Below, piece by piece: positions 24,288 to 35,487 of a stretch of DNA of 64,000 bases (positions are counted from its first letter, which is position 1; every line of letters begins with the position of its first letter). Position numbers and translations under genes: made by a program. The stretch is from positions 44,345,969 to 44,409,968 of the forward strand of contig NC_133538.1 of assembly GCF_048544455.1 (NCBI RefSeq), read 5' to 3'. This stretch comes from Silene latifolia (Eukaryota > Streptophyta > Magnoliopsida > Caryophyllales > Caryophyllaceae). The notes beneath the pieces are model-generated. The model saw nothing but the letters and a program-made list of their open reading frames with translations, made no database searches and was not told the origin of the DNA.

Positions 24288-25860
24288 TGTAACACCCCCT
24301 CATACCAAGGTACCTTACTAAGGACTACCCTAACATGATAGGCTGTTACCATCTCGGTTGCCCGAGGTTAGTATATCAAAAGCAACAATCCAAACACATT
24401 TATTAAAGTGTAACAGAGTTTAACGATTACATGTTCCTAAAAATCAAAACTAAAGTACAACTGGAAAAGCTAGACAACTAGAAATGAATGCTAAGTCTCT
24501 TGACAGCGGAAGCTAGATTCGAGTGATGACTCCCCACGACTGCCCATAGCTAAAGGACTGCATCACCTGTCACAATCTGCTCCCCATCCCCGAATGGATC
24601 ACCATAGATTTTATAAAATAACAACGGGGTCAGTTCTACATAATTAAAATAAGACAAGTGCATAAAGTAACCAGCTGATCATCCTCCGTCCCCGGTCTCC
24701 CGATCTCACACAGTAACCGACTACACACCGAGGTGTGTAGCCCTGCCAGACTACCCATCGCAACAGGTAGCCCATGCCGCCAGTGAGGGACCGCAGCCAA
24801 TCCCCACCAAAAATCCCGCTCATCAACGAGCGATAACCCTGTCCCTTAATGTGCACATCCCCTCCCGTGACGGGTTCCACGGAGGGCGAACTAGGGCGTG
24901 AAGCCACTCCCGCAAGTGACTCCACCACAACCATCACAACATCATCACAACCACCACACCACCACCACACCAACACTCCGATGATCAGCACACAACAATC
25001 ATACACAGTACAATAACAACATCTCAAATTAATTAAACACAACTGAGTAGGGAAACCCTACCTTAGAACAATCAGCAAGGAAGACCAGCAATCAATCTAG
25101 AACGGCTCCTCAACAAAGTCTCCGCCTAATCAATAATCACATAACAACAATCACTATATACAAAACCTCATTGTCCCAAATTCATATTTAAAGACAAACC
25201 TTAAATATAAACTAATGAATCATAGAAACAAGGACTTACCGACGATGAAACAAAAGATGAATGCACTAGTTATGATCACACACACACACACACACAAGGA
25301 GAGATTGGAGAGGATTAGAGCGTCATTTGAGTGATTAGGTTTTATAAAATGTAATTAGAAACTATTTTGCGTTTATAAATAACTCTAATCATTTCCAATT
25401 CAAACCGCGAAAATAATATTCGTCAGACCGGGTACTAGATCGAGTATAGAGTATACTCGGCCGAGTACCCTCTACTCGGTCCAGTATTCAGCATACTCGG
25501 CCGAGTGTTCATTGGTAGTAGCCAAACCAGGTTACACGACACCCCTTACTCGACCGAGTAGGCCATAATCGGCCGAGTACCAGACTTAGGAAAACCGTAG
25601 TATTACAGTCTTCCCTCCTTAAAATAACTTCGTCCCCGAAGTTCCAACCCAACCTATAAAACATGGAAACCTAACACTAACTACACCAACCACGCTCCCT
25701 TCCACAACATGGCTCACGATATCGTCTCAACTATAGCATAGTCTCCCAATACTAACTCCATAATACTATCGGATACCCACAACATAAGTGTTGCCAACTC
25801 TGTCTTACTTCCATAACGCCCTCAATCCACAATCCACCGGACAAGATCAACCAGCAAGAT
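24288..25860 (-). mobile_element. Gypsy LTR retrotransposon fragment: one LTR and adjoining 3' end
   Basis: An LTR-like block of about 1.32 kb runs from TGTAACACCCCC to GTAGTATTACA (24288-25607). On the minus strand it is preceded by GGGGACGAAGTTATTTTAAGG and a purine tract, the usual junction between the polyprotein end and the 3' LTR in plant Tekay/Del-like gypsy elements. The rest of the element is absent. The LTR has ACTCGGCCGAGTA-type palindromes (25430-25590) and a CA microsatellite at 25277-25296. It is a fossil fragment inside the CACTA-like element. Confidence 0.65.
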
Positions 25861-26029
25861 GGAATGTTACATGAGATCTTTTCATACTATCCTCTCTACC
25901 GATATTGTTGGCCTGATTTTGTGTACTTGTACAGGCTAATGTCTTCTCGGGCAAAGGGACTTGTACAACTTTTCTTTACAAATACCATTTCATCTCATTT
26001 AAGAGGGTAACATTCCGTGATAAATAGTA

Positions 26030-26130
26030 ATCTGTATGATTTATCAATATGGTCTATAAGCATACTCCCAGATTGTAAAATGTAGTCTTCAGCATGGTCT
26101 ATAAGCATACTCCCTGATTGTTAAACCAGG
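26030..26130. repeat. Short tandem duplication
   Basis: ATGGTCTATAAGCATACTCC occurs twice about 45 bases apart, followed by CAGATTGT or TGATTGT. It lies within the CACTA-like element and its function is unknown. Confidence 0.65.
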
Positions 26131-26532
26131 GTGTCATCGTCCGAAGAGATTAAAAGGTTGACCAAGAAGTTAGCTGAATTAGGTCCTCTTATAAGGGTAA
26201 GTACTGAACTCCTAACATCATGTTTGATTATTGATTATTTGTTCCTTATTTTCTTATTAGTTTAGGAATGTTGATAATGCAAAATTTACCGAGCTTGGAG
26301 GCTAATATTTACATAGGCATGTCTTTTTGCTAATTTGAGCATGCTTTGTTAATTTCTGCCGGAATTAATGTCAGTGATGACGAATTTCTACAGTTTTGAC
26401 ACGTCTGCTGTCCCTGCCATAATTACATTGCCAAGGTTTAGCAGCCTTCCCTCCAAAATAAAACCACAACACAAGTTAGCAGCCAACTGACAACCCGTGA
26501 CCAATTGACAACTTCTTTCAGGTACAATACCA

Positions 26533-26625
26533 CTCCTTCCCTTCGTCTCAAATCATTTGTTTACCTTCAACTAAAATACCTGCCACAAAGAATAAAAAAG
26601 GTAAACAAATGACCGACGGAGGGAG
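26533..26625. mobile_element. Tiny Stowaway-like MITE
   Basis: The inner parts AAATCATTTGTTTACCTT and AAGGTAAACAAATGACC are inverted. The outer right end is GACGGAGGGAG followed by TA, while the left end CTCCTTCCCTTCGTC is degenerate. At 93 bp it is a strongly deleted or decayed copy. Confidence 0.5.
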
Positions 26626-27150
26626 TAAAATTTAAGGTTCCATGGTTTGTTCTTTTGTATATTCAATTGGGTATAAATTAATATAGGTCTTCTTATTTGT
26701 CTTTCTTAATCAATGTAGTTGACTCTGCTTGTGTATTAGTCAATTGACTCTGCTTGTGTATTAATCAATTGAATTTATTAGTAGTACCGGGACAGTGGCG
26801 GAACAAGGTTTACTATTGGAACAAGATAAGCTAGGGAAAAAATCGGTAATTTGAACTTAAAATCTCAATTGAACTTGTCAGTAGTAATGTTGATTTGTTG
26901 GGACTTGAGGTACTGTAATGGAGAAATCTCAATTGAACTTGTCAGTAGAATGGACTTCTTTTTCTGTGTAGGATTCGAGTTTTTATCGAACTGGGGTACA
27001 AGCTGATCTTTGTTTTTGCAACTGAATTTATGATAGGCAAATGGTTTGGCTAGAATCAAGATAGGGGGAACCGATACTATTGCAAGTATGAAGGTTGTGT
27101 ATAGTTTATGGTTAGTTTATACTTTCTCTTTCTTCTAAATTTGTGAGAAA

Positions 27151-27417
27151 TTTTGAACAAAGGTAAATTAATGACTAGCATAAACAGAGTAGTTCAATTC
27201 CCTTAGTAACTACAAGTATTGTTTCATTGGCTCTCTTTAAGCGGTTGGTACTTGCAATATTAGCGATGACTAGTATACATGTTTATTAATATTCCAGCTT
27301 TTGTGTCCTATTGTAACATTCAATTGTTCCCATTTTTTGTTGGTTTTTGATGTAGGTCGAAGATATGATATGCATCAAATTTGAACAAAGGTAAATTAAT
27401 GACTAGCATAAACAGAG
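27151..27417. repeat. Direct repeat of about 35 bp inside the CACTA-like element
   Basis: The block GAACAAAGGTAAATTAATGA followed by CTAGCATAAACAGAG occurs near 27155-27190 and again near 27383-27417. The neighbouring 5'-UTR-like sequence gives no open frame, so this may be an internal duplication of the element. Confidence 0.6.
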
Positions 27418-27899
27418 ACGTTCAAATTACTAGGTGTCATATTCGTTAGATGGTGAAGATGCGCCTTCATATGTTGGTTGAAGCCCCTTTGACATTGCGC
27501 CTACATGATTGAAGCCCCTACGACGATCAAACTACCTTATCTAGCTAGTTTCATAGCATTATTTACGGCTTTTTTGTACAACTTTATGTTGGATTTTACT
27601 TTCATCCGGATCCTTATTGCTATTTTTGATTTTGTCGTACTATAGAGTACTAGTTTATACGAGTATTAGTTAAATTGTCAATGCTAGTATTTGTGACAGA
27701 GACAATATATGTATCAGACGTATGATTATTTATAAAAGTACGTGGGTACTACTTCATTATATATATTGCATTATGTTGGTTTATGATTTAGTAATAGCTA
27801 GTAGTAGTAGTACTACATTATATGTCTATTTATTCTCTATGATTTTATCAGGAAATTAAATTCTTAAAAATCTAAAAGCCGAAATTATACTCTGACAAT

Positions 27900-28285
27900 A
27901 AGAAGTGTCAATATATTTATAGTTGACGCCTAATTCTGTCTCATCAAGTGGCACATAAAAGCGTCAATAATCACTGAAGACGCTTAAAAGCGTCAAATTT
28001 GTTGACATATAAAAGCGTCAATAATCACTGAAGACGCTTAAAGCGTCAAATTTGTTGACATATATAAGGGTCAATAATCACTGAAGACGCTTAAAGGCGT
28101 CATATTTGTCAACAAATAAAAGCGTCAATAGTTGCAGAAGACGCTAAAAAGCGTCCAAATTGTTGACAAAAAAAAGCGTCAAAAAATAACGACGGTCCAA
28201 AAATTGAAACTTTTTTAAAGCGTCGATAAACAAAAAAACTGACGCTTAAAAACGTCCAAAAACGCTTGAAAAAGCGTCATTAATG
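27900..28285. repeat. CACTA subterminal repeat array (GACGCTT/AAGCGTC)
   Basis: About five to six units of roughly 55 bp alternate AAAGCGTCAATAATCACTGA, GACGCTTAAAAGCGTC and TTGTTGACA. Many units are palindromic around GACGCTT..AAGCGTC. In En/Spm elements, subterminal repeats of this kind bind the TNPA-type transposase. A few GACGCT copies also lie next to the left end (22310-22345). Confidence 0.75.
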
Positions 28286-29761
28286 CAAGGGATTTGTAGA
28301 CGTGTTTAGCTACAAATGTCCCCCGAATCGTATACTTTGGTTTGTCTTGTATTATTTGCAGGTATGAACCGAAGATGAGCATAATCAAGCCTAAAACATG
28401 TCCCTATACATGAATTTAGGAGATGAGTTGAGTCGGAGCTTGGAGACTGTTATTTTGAGATGCGCAAAGAAGTAGGATAGCTAGGCGAGCAAAGGAAGAA
28501 CTTCAAATTACTAGTGCTTACTTTGAAGAGCCATATCTAGAGTTCTACAACAGATTTTCAGGTGATTCCAATTGGAGATGAAATCCTGTCCTCTTAGCTT
28601 TCCAACGCCACCGGAAACGCTCTGTTTTTTCAAGTAACGAATAAATGGCGGCCGTTTGAAGTTCAGTGCGCGAAGTAGGAATTGTGCGCTCGAAAGTACT
28701 CGATCGAGTCCTTTTTCTACTCGATCGAATGTGCCTTTTTGATAAGTGTTCGATCGAGTACCTAAAGTCATCGATCGAGAGGTTTTAGCTTGGGTTTGTT
28801 CGATCGAGTGATATAAAGTTGCTCGATCGAGTGACTAGCTTATATACTCGGGATTTTTATTTCGTGTTAAGTTTATTTTATGTTAATAATCACTTCCCTA
28901 TATAAAGGAAGTCGGGGATTAGGTTAAAAACAACTTATCATACTGTTTTACTCTTAATCTCTGCTGCTACCTTGTTCTTTTGCCGGATTCTAAACTTCTG
29001 TAACCTTTCTTCTCTCTCTTTTATATTAATTCTCTTTTGCTTATTTCTTCATGATGTTTGTTCTTGCTTCATCTTTCTCTTTTGCTTTATTCATTATTAT
29101 GTTTAGCTAATTCTTCTGCTAGGATTTAGGGGATTCAATGAGTTGATGTTAATTGCTAATTGGTTCGCAGATCTGTTGCTAAAATTTTGTCTATGCTGTT
29201 AATCACCGCATATAATTGCAATTAGTTGCTTGAGTCGACACATCTAGCTAATTGATTTGGTAAGCCTTGACCTAGACCGGAAGGTTGGAAGGGGTGAGAC
29301 CTGCAGTGAATATTAGGATGCTTTAGTGAGGGCGGAAGCTAAGCTAATAGTGTTTTAGGGTGAATTGAGACCGGAAGGAGATATTCGTTGCCCCTTAGAC
29401 CGTTACAAGCGACCGATCTGTGACCTTAGCTGCAATTAACTGACATTTATTGATGACCCGACAATCCTAGTTATCTCTCTTTATTGTTAATCCCTTTATT
29501 TTTATCGCTCAATTTCTCTTGCCACCTCTCTTAGCTTAGAAATCATACTCAAACCCCCGTTATTCTTAGACTAATTTAAAACAGATAAATCTCATATTCT
29601 CCTCCCTGTGGAGATCGACCCTAAAACAGATAAATCTGTGACCTGTCATAAATGACACCAGTTTAGAAGGCTCTAATCCTTAGAATATATAAGTGGATTG
29701 CCAAAATATCAGGTCAAGTCTATATGTTCAGCTAAATTTAGAACTGAGATTTATCTGTTTT

Positions 29762-31172
29762 AGGGTCGATCTCCACAGGGAGGCAAAACTGAGATTTATC
29801 TGTTTTAAATTAGCCTAAGAGTAACGGGGGTTTGAGTATGATTTCTAAGCTAAGAGAGGTGGCAAGAGAAATTGAGCGATAAAAATAAAGGGATTAACAA
29901 TAAAGAGAGAGAATTAGGATTGTCGGGTCATCAATGAATGTCTGATAATCGCAACTAAGGTCACAGATCGGTCGCTTGTAACGGTCTAAGGGGCAACGAA
30001 TATCTCCTTCTGGTCTCAATTCACCCTAAAACACTATTAGCTTAGCTTCCGCCCTCACTAAAGCATCCTAATGTTCACTGCAGGTCTCACCCCTTCCAAC
30101 CTTCCGGTCTAGGTCAAGGCTTACCAAATCAATTAGCTAGATGCGTCAACTCAAGCAACTAATTGCAATTATATGCGGTGATTAACAGCATAGACAAGAT
30201 TTTAGCAACAGATCTGCGAACCAATTAGCAACTAACATCAACTCATTATATTGGATCCCCTAAATCCTAGCAGGAGAATTAGCTAAACATAATAATGAAT
30301 AAAGCAAAAGAGAAAGACGAAGCAAGAACAAACATCATGAAGAAATAAGCAAAAGAGAATTAATATAAAAGAGAGAGAAGAAAGGTTACAGAAGTTTAGA
30401 ATCCGGCAAAAGAATAAGGTAGCAGCAGAGATTAAGATTAAAACCGTATGATAAGATGTTTTTAACCTAATCCCTGACTTCCTTTATATAGGGAAGTGAT
30501 TATTAACATAAAATAAACCTAGCACGGAATAAAAATCCCGAGTATATAAGCTAGTCTCTCGATCGAGCAACTTTATATCACTCGATCGAACAAATCCAAG
30601 CTAAAACCTCTTGATCGAGGACTTTAGGTACTTGATTGAACACTTATAAAAAAGGCACATTCGATCGAGTATAAAAAGGACTCGATCGAACAAGATAGTA
30701 CTCGATCGAGTACTTTCCAACGCACAATTCCTGCTTCGCGCACTGAACTTCAAACGGCCGCCATTTCTTCGTTACTTGGGAAAACAGAGCGTTTCCGGTG
30801 GCGTTGGAAAGATAAGAGGACAAGCTTTTATATCCAGTTAGAATCACCTAAAAATAAGTTGTAGAACTCGGGATATGGCTCTTCAAATTAAGCACTAGTA
30901 ATTTGAAGTTCTTCCTTTGCTCGCCTAGTTATCCTACTTCTTTGCGCATCTCAAAATAACAGTCTCCAAGCTCCGACTCAACTCATCTACTAAATGCATG
31001 CATAGGGAAATATTTTAGGCTTGATTATGCCCATCTTCGGTTCATACCTGCAAATAATACAAGACAAACTAAAGTAGACGATTCGGGGGACATTTGTAGC
31101 TAAACACTACACAAAATGCGTAGAAATGCGTGCAAATGAAGTACGAAATACCTATATAAAATGCACGCATCA
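29762..31172 (-). repeat. LTR copy 3, inverted
   Basis: This is the same LTR in reverse orientation. Its start (minus strand TGATGCGTGC) is at 31172 and homology fades near 29762. It faces LTR copy 2 across a short spacer, giving an imperfect palindrome of about 1.3 kb per arm. Several CGATCGA palindromes lie at about 30555-30710. Confidence 0.75.
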
Positions 31173-32895
31173 AATCTCCCCAAGCCAAATCTTTGCTTCT
31201 CCCCAAGCAAACTATATGCAAAACTAATGGAACGAAAAAAGAAAGCTCAGCGCTAGCTACAAATTGTCCACTTAAACCAATTTAATGCAGCAAACTAACA
31301 CTTATAGCAAAAACTGTCAAAAGCAAACGAGTTGTAAGATGTTTATAATAAAGCTGAACTGTCAACCTTGCAAGACCTTCAATGATGGACTCTCACGGGT
31401 CACTCTTCTCTCATGAAGCAAGGGGTAAGCATATGAATGTAAGAGAGGAAGAAAAATTGTCGCTCACCTAAACTACGACCCACATAGACATGCATGCAAC
31501 TAATATGATAGACAATTCTAACTACCACACATACATTCCAACCAAACAAGGTCTGTCACAGCCGAGGGCTTACAAAAGTATGGTAAGGTGAGGCAATGGA
31601 TAAGAAAAGGCAAAACATTTTTGGAAATGTGAGGGTATAGGCGGCCAAGATAGTACCTAAACAGAGCCAAACTGACAACATCCATTTCTCATCCATCAGA
31701 ATTAAGCACAATGCCCTTGATTTGGCATTCAAACTCACCAAACCGAACCAAGCATACTCCTCCATAGATAATGATAAAGCATAGGAGCGAAACCGTCAAC
31801 AATCAAACATCTTTTTTTTTTCTTTTTCTTCATTTGTTTTTTTTTCGGTTTTTTCTCTCTTTTTTTTCGTTTTTTTTCTTTTTCAATTTTTTTTTTCATC
31901 CTCCTTTTTTTTCAAAAATTACCAACTCCAAATCATCAGACACAAGCCAAACTTGGCACAATCCTCAAAAACACACACTAAACTAGCTTGACAAGGCAGG
32001 CTAAATTTTGGATGTAGTTAAGGGTCAAAAGGCAAATTTGGCTAAATATGGAGTGAAATGGGTAAAAATGAAAGAAAGGGAATGTAAGCACCTCCCTGCA
32101 TGTGACATCAACCACTAACCCGAATGTATGTAGGCAAAAAGCAATTGAATTTCATATACGTGCAAATTAATGAACATGTTATGCAGGGAGTATACTACTC
32201 ACAATCCTACATGAAACCGGTCATAAATGACACCAGTTTAGAAGGCTCTAATCCTTAGAATATATAAGTAGATTGCCAAAATATCAGGTCAAGTCTATAT
32301 GTTCAGCTAAATTTAACATTAACTCGTAGATATGCAGAAGACAAAGCTAAAAGATATTAATTTATGCAAGGCTTAAGCAAAAGGACAAATTATAGTGCAT
32401 TTTCATCATTGAAATCTACCGTTCCGACTTAACATATATGCTAAAATAAACATGAATTTTTTTGAATTTTTTCGAATTTTCGAATTTTTTGAGATTTTTT
32501 TTATATAAAAATAAACAGCACTGCATACAGAAATTAAAGGTGATAACAAAAATGCAGTAAAGACAACATGCAGACATAGATATGGATGCATAACCTCCCC
32601 AAACCAAACCGTACAATGCCCTCATTGTACCCAAAAATAGGAAAAGGAAATGCAAACTAAAAAGGAGAGAGTGGAGATGCGGAAAACTCACAAGAATACG
32701 CGAAGTAGGGACCTCCTCAAACCAGCCAGCAACATGGGAGGTCACAAACAGCTTCACATTGGCGTCATTGGAAGCGAATCAAACCAAGCAAACTGGATGG
32801 TACTCGATCGAGAAGGTATAGGACCCGATCGAGTACACTGGGCTGCAAAAGCTTTCGATCGAGAAACAAAAGGGCTCGATCGAATGGCCATCATC
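31173..32895 (-). other. Internal, non-coding part of the LTR cluster
   Basis: No gag, protease, polymerase or integrase similarity was seen. It holds a T-rich tract (31811-31911), the second copy of the duplicated internal segment (32219-32312), and further CGATCGA words near 32807-32885. The minus-strand purine tract abutting LTR copy 3 suggests this is the residue of an element's internal region. Confidence 0.5.
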
Positions 32896-33448
32896 TATAT
32901 AAAATGCACGCATCACCAAACAATTCAACAATTCAATTTCAATGCATAAAATCATGGATTCATGTGATTATGTCTAATTTGATTTTGGGAAATGTACAAT
33001 TGAGGATTTGAGAAGTATAAATGTATATAATTGAATTACAATAGAAAAATAATGACGAGTTTGAGTAGAAATTACCACAATGACTCGATGGTTGATCGGA
33101 ATCAGTACACGCGCCGTCGCCGTCAGTAGTGGACTAGTGGTGGATCATTATCAGTACCGATGCAGCCAAACAGTCTTTGTGTGCGAAGTGGAGTTGACTA
33201 CTTGTGTGCGATTATGCGAAAGGTTGTGAACTTGTGGTCCTCAGTTGTTCAGCGTATTCCTCACTCTTCTAATTATATTTCTAATTTTTTTTTCTGGAAA
33301 GTATCTAGGGCTACAGCCCTAGTAGCCTAAGCCCAATTCTGCCCCTGCGTGTGTTGACCCTAAATCTTATTAGGTTTTGAAACATGTCAAGTTATCATTT
33401 TATTTCTAAGTTATTTTATTTATGCTTTCATGAGCTTGGTATGTAGGG

Positions 33449-33615
33449 ATGACAATGGGTCGGGTCTGGGTCGGGTTCCACAAGACCCAGACCCGGACCC
33501 GTGCCCCCAACATTGGACGCGGACCTGACCCAGACCCTAAAGGGTCTATAATTATTGGACCCATACCCATACACAACGAATCCGGGGCCGGTCCGGGCCT
33601 ACCCGTGGATCCGGG
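33449..33615. mobile_element. Fragment of a GGGTC-word hAT-like element
   Basis: It starts TAGGGATGACAATGGGTCGGG, a terminus close to those of the complete hAT-like elements, then GACCCAGACCCGGACC words follow. No inverted right end was found, so it is a truncated copy. Confidence 0.5.
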
Positions 33616-33873
33616 GTTGGTTGAACACCTTAACTAAAACTCCTTCTTGTGCAATTTTTTCTATTTCAAAAATGGGCAGAGGCTGCCTTGTGCACATTTA
33701 TGCACTCCTTTTACAAAGTCTCATTGATTACAAAGTCTACAATGAAATTACAAAGTTTTAGCAAAGTCTCAAATAAAATTACAAAGTCTTAAGTAAAGAG
33801 TTGTAAAGTCTTAACAAAGTTCGTTGTCCTTACAAATACCAAATACAAAGAAATGAACAAACAAACATAATCC

Positions 33874-33941
33874 TTAAACAATACACGGCGGATCATGTAG
33901 CTCCTCCTCTTCCATATCGTCGATAGGAATACCATCAACAT
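33874..33941 (-). pseudogene. Possible last exon of an SR140/U2SURP-like gene (fragment)
   Basis: On the minus strand, a polypyrimidine tract and AG at 33943-33942 precede a 68-base open exon-like segment ending in TAA. Entered in phase 1, it reads DVDGIPIDDMEEEELHDPPC and then IV. The DxDGxPxDD pattern is characteristic of U2-associated SR140 proteins. Only this piece was found, and the inferred Helitron 5' border lies just upstream at about 34.05 kb, so it may be a cut-off gene end or a captured exon. The motif is short, so the assignment is tentative. Confidence 0.3.
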
Positions 33942-34055
33942 CTAAGAAAAGAAAAGGTAGAAATAAAACATTACCACAAAAGAACAAGTAATGCGAAAAA
34001 GACATCTATAAATAATATAAAAAGACAAACTAAAGGAGACTACATGGCAAAATTT

Positions 34056-35477
34056 TTTACTATACAAATCCTAGGTGGCATCATGTATTCCCCCATTTTC
34101 AGCTTCCACTTTAAATTAAAAGTTTAATTAATTATTTGTCATCATGGAATCATTAAATATCTTTACACCTTAACATAAAAGTCACTAAGGATGTACACTG
34201 TTCATTTGAACAGTAAGCTTGCGACGTCGTTTTGCTCTTCTTGCCTATGCTATCGGGCCTATTTTATATCAGTCTTTTAGGCGTTGGGCCTTTACGTTAC
34301 TTACCATCAACTGCTAAAAACAAGGCCATCATGTGCTATAAATAGCAAGCCCATCATGTGCTATTTAAATAGCCTTCATATTTAGCCCAGTGATTACCTA
34401 CAAAAAGCCTTCCCAGTCCACACATGATGTCTTTTGAAGCTGACACAATGACATGCTTTTGGAAGCTCTTGGAAAGTGGACAGAGATAGATTAGTCTAAT
34501 CCATCCCTCTCACTATAGATTATTTGCCTTAATTTTTAGATTGACAGAGAGCCTAAACCATCCCTACTACTGTAAAATCATCCCCTACTACTGTAAAATC
34601 ATCCATCTGCTACATTACCTACCCTAAACCATTCCTCCTACTGCAGATTAATTAATCTCCTACTGCAAATTATTTGACTTGATCCACACACAAACTTTGG
34701 CACAGCCGTACATTTCCTAGCCTAAATCATTCTTACTACTGCAGATTAATCAATCCATCCCACGCTGCCTTAATTCACACACAACCTTTGGCGTTCGTTT
34801 GTTCTAAAAAAATTATTTATATCCTTATATTCAGGAAGGACAATCAGTTGGGTACGTCAAGCCATCCTCTGTTTTGAGTGTCTAACTCTGATTTGTAAAT
34901 ACATTTATGCTTACCAAAATTGGGATTTTAATTTAGACTATTTCGCTTTGTCTGGCATGGCTTGATGTCATTCTATGGTTCTATTTATAGGCTAAGAAAT
35001 TGCAGAACAAACGGAGACGGTGCGTTAGGGGTGCAATTAAATTAGCGGGATGTTGATTTCGATATGCACAGCTACAATTATGCGGCTAATAAGCAGAATT
35101 AGAGGAATGTTAATGATTTCGATATGTACAGCTACAATTATGCACCTAATAAGCAGAATTAGGGGTCTTAGAGTCTCCTTTCGGATAGAGTATCATACAA
35201 GTAGTTTTCAGCTACAAAAAAATCAATGGGTTAATAAAACAACACATAAAAGGAGATTTGGCTAAGATATATGGTTTTCCTTGGAGGAAAAAAAGGGAAG
35301 GGAGTGAAGTGGGGTGATGTGAATGTGAAGTGGGGTAAGGTAAGGTAACGGTTTGGGGAATTTGGATGAACAGTTGAGCTAAGGATTTGGTGTACTTGGT
35401 ATGGTGGGTTCACTGAGGCTTATTGCCTTTTGGGTAAAGCTCAAGTATATTACGCATATTACATATTCACATATATG
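34056..35477. other. Helitron 5' region without recognised genes
   Basis: It contains repeated TACTGCAGATTAATTAATC and CCATCCCTACTACTG words (34550-34760) and a CTATAAATAG TATA-like site near 34337. No coding region is supported. The short open frames lack similarity and codon structure. Confidence 0.45.
35044..35165. repeat. Tandem repeat, two copies of about 60 bp
   Basis: Both copies share GATTTCGATATGCACAGCTA (or GTACAG), then CAATTATGC, then CTAATAAGCAGAATTAG. They are nearly identical, so the duplication is fairly recent, and they are non-coding. Confidence 0.8.
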
Positions 35478-35487
35478 TATATAAATA
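35478..35487 (+). promoter_or_regulatory. TATA box, likely promoter of the ORF at 36803
   Basis: GTATATAAATAGAGG is a near-ideal plant TATA box with a start site expected around 35510. The next long open frame is at 36803. It is preceded by the splice-acceptor-like TTTTTGTTGTAG (ending 36797), so a 5'-UTR intron is likely. Confidence 0.5.

Larger units (their letters stand above)
22286..28301. mobile_element. CACTA-like (En/Spm) element, non-autonomous
   Basis: The left end reads CACTACCACAAATCC and the complement of the right end CACGTCTACAAATCC, with 12 of 15 positions identical. Removing the element restores the LTR sequence TTTGTGTAGTGTTTAGC seen in the sister copies. A clean 3-bp duplication is not visible, so the right border is uncertain by about three bases. 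GACGCTT/AAGCGTC motifs occupy the right subterminal region. No transposase was found. The interior includes a gypsy fragment, a small Stowaway-like element and short repeats of its own. Confidence 0.65.
22237..29622 (+). repeat. LTR copy 2, split by a CACTA-like insertion
   Basis: Homology to LTR copy 1 starts at CTTAGGTATTTCGTAC (22237). It breaks at about 22285, resumes at about 28302 and fades at 29622. The middle is the CACTA-like element. The two parts together lack both extreme LTR ends, so this copy is truncated. Confidence 0.75.
20728..32915. mobile_element. Rearranged non-coding LTR-retrotransposon cluster
   Basis: The cluster begins TGATGCGTGC and ends GCACGCATCA, and is flanked by the perfect 5-bp duplication CCAAA (20723-20727 and 32916-32920). 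Inside are three copies of one LTR: two direct, one inverted. It has a primer-site-like TTTTGGCGCCGTTA after the first LTR and a purine tract (minus strand CTTGGGGAGATT) before the inverted one. A 95-bp internal segment occurs twice (29643-29738, 32219-32312). No gag or pol remains. It is an old, rearranged fossil, with a CACTA-like element inserted in the second LTR. Confidence 0.7.
17672..33347 (-). mobile_element. hAT transposon carrying a nested LTR/CACTA/gypsy insertion
   Basis: The left end CAGGGGCGGAACCAGGG and the right end (complement CAGGGGCAGAATTGGGC) are diverged hAT-type terminal repeats. Flanks CGTGTGCG (17664-17671) and CGTGTGTT (33348-33355) match at six of eight bases, as an aged 8-bp duplication would. 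Transposase coding lies at the left on the minus strand. The 12-kb cluster at 20728-32915 was inserted between the transposase start and the right end. Without it the hAT element would be about 3.5 kb, a normal size. Confidence 0.75.

Noticed and set aside
24644-25042. 132-codon Cys/Trp/Val-rich frame on the minus strand
   Set aside because: It lies wholly inside the gypsy LTR, has no similarity I recognise, and shows microsatellite-like CCACCACAA composition.
31771-31986. Phe-rich 71-codon frame
   Set aside because: It is a T-rich tract inside a non-coding LTR-element region.
32650-32949. 99-codon plus-strand frame
   Set aside because: It crosses the right border of the LTR cluster, so it joins unrelated sequences by chance.
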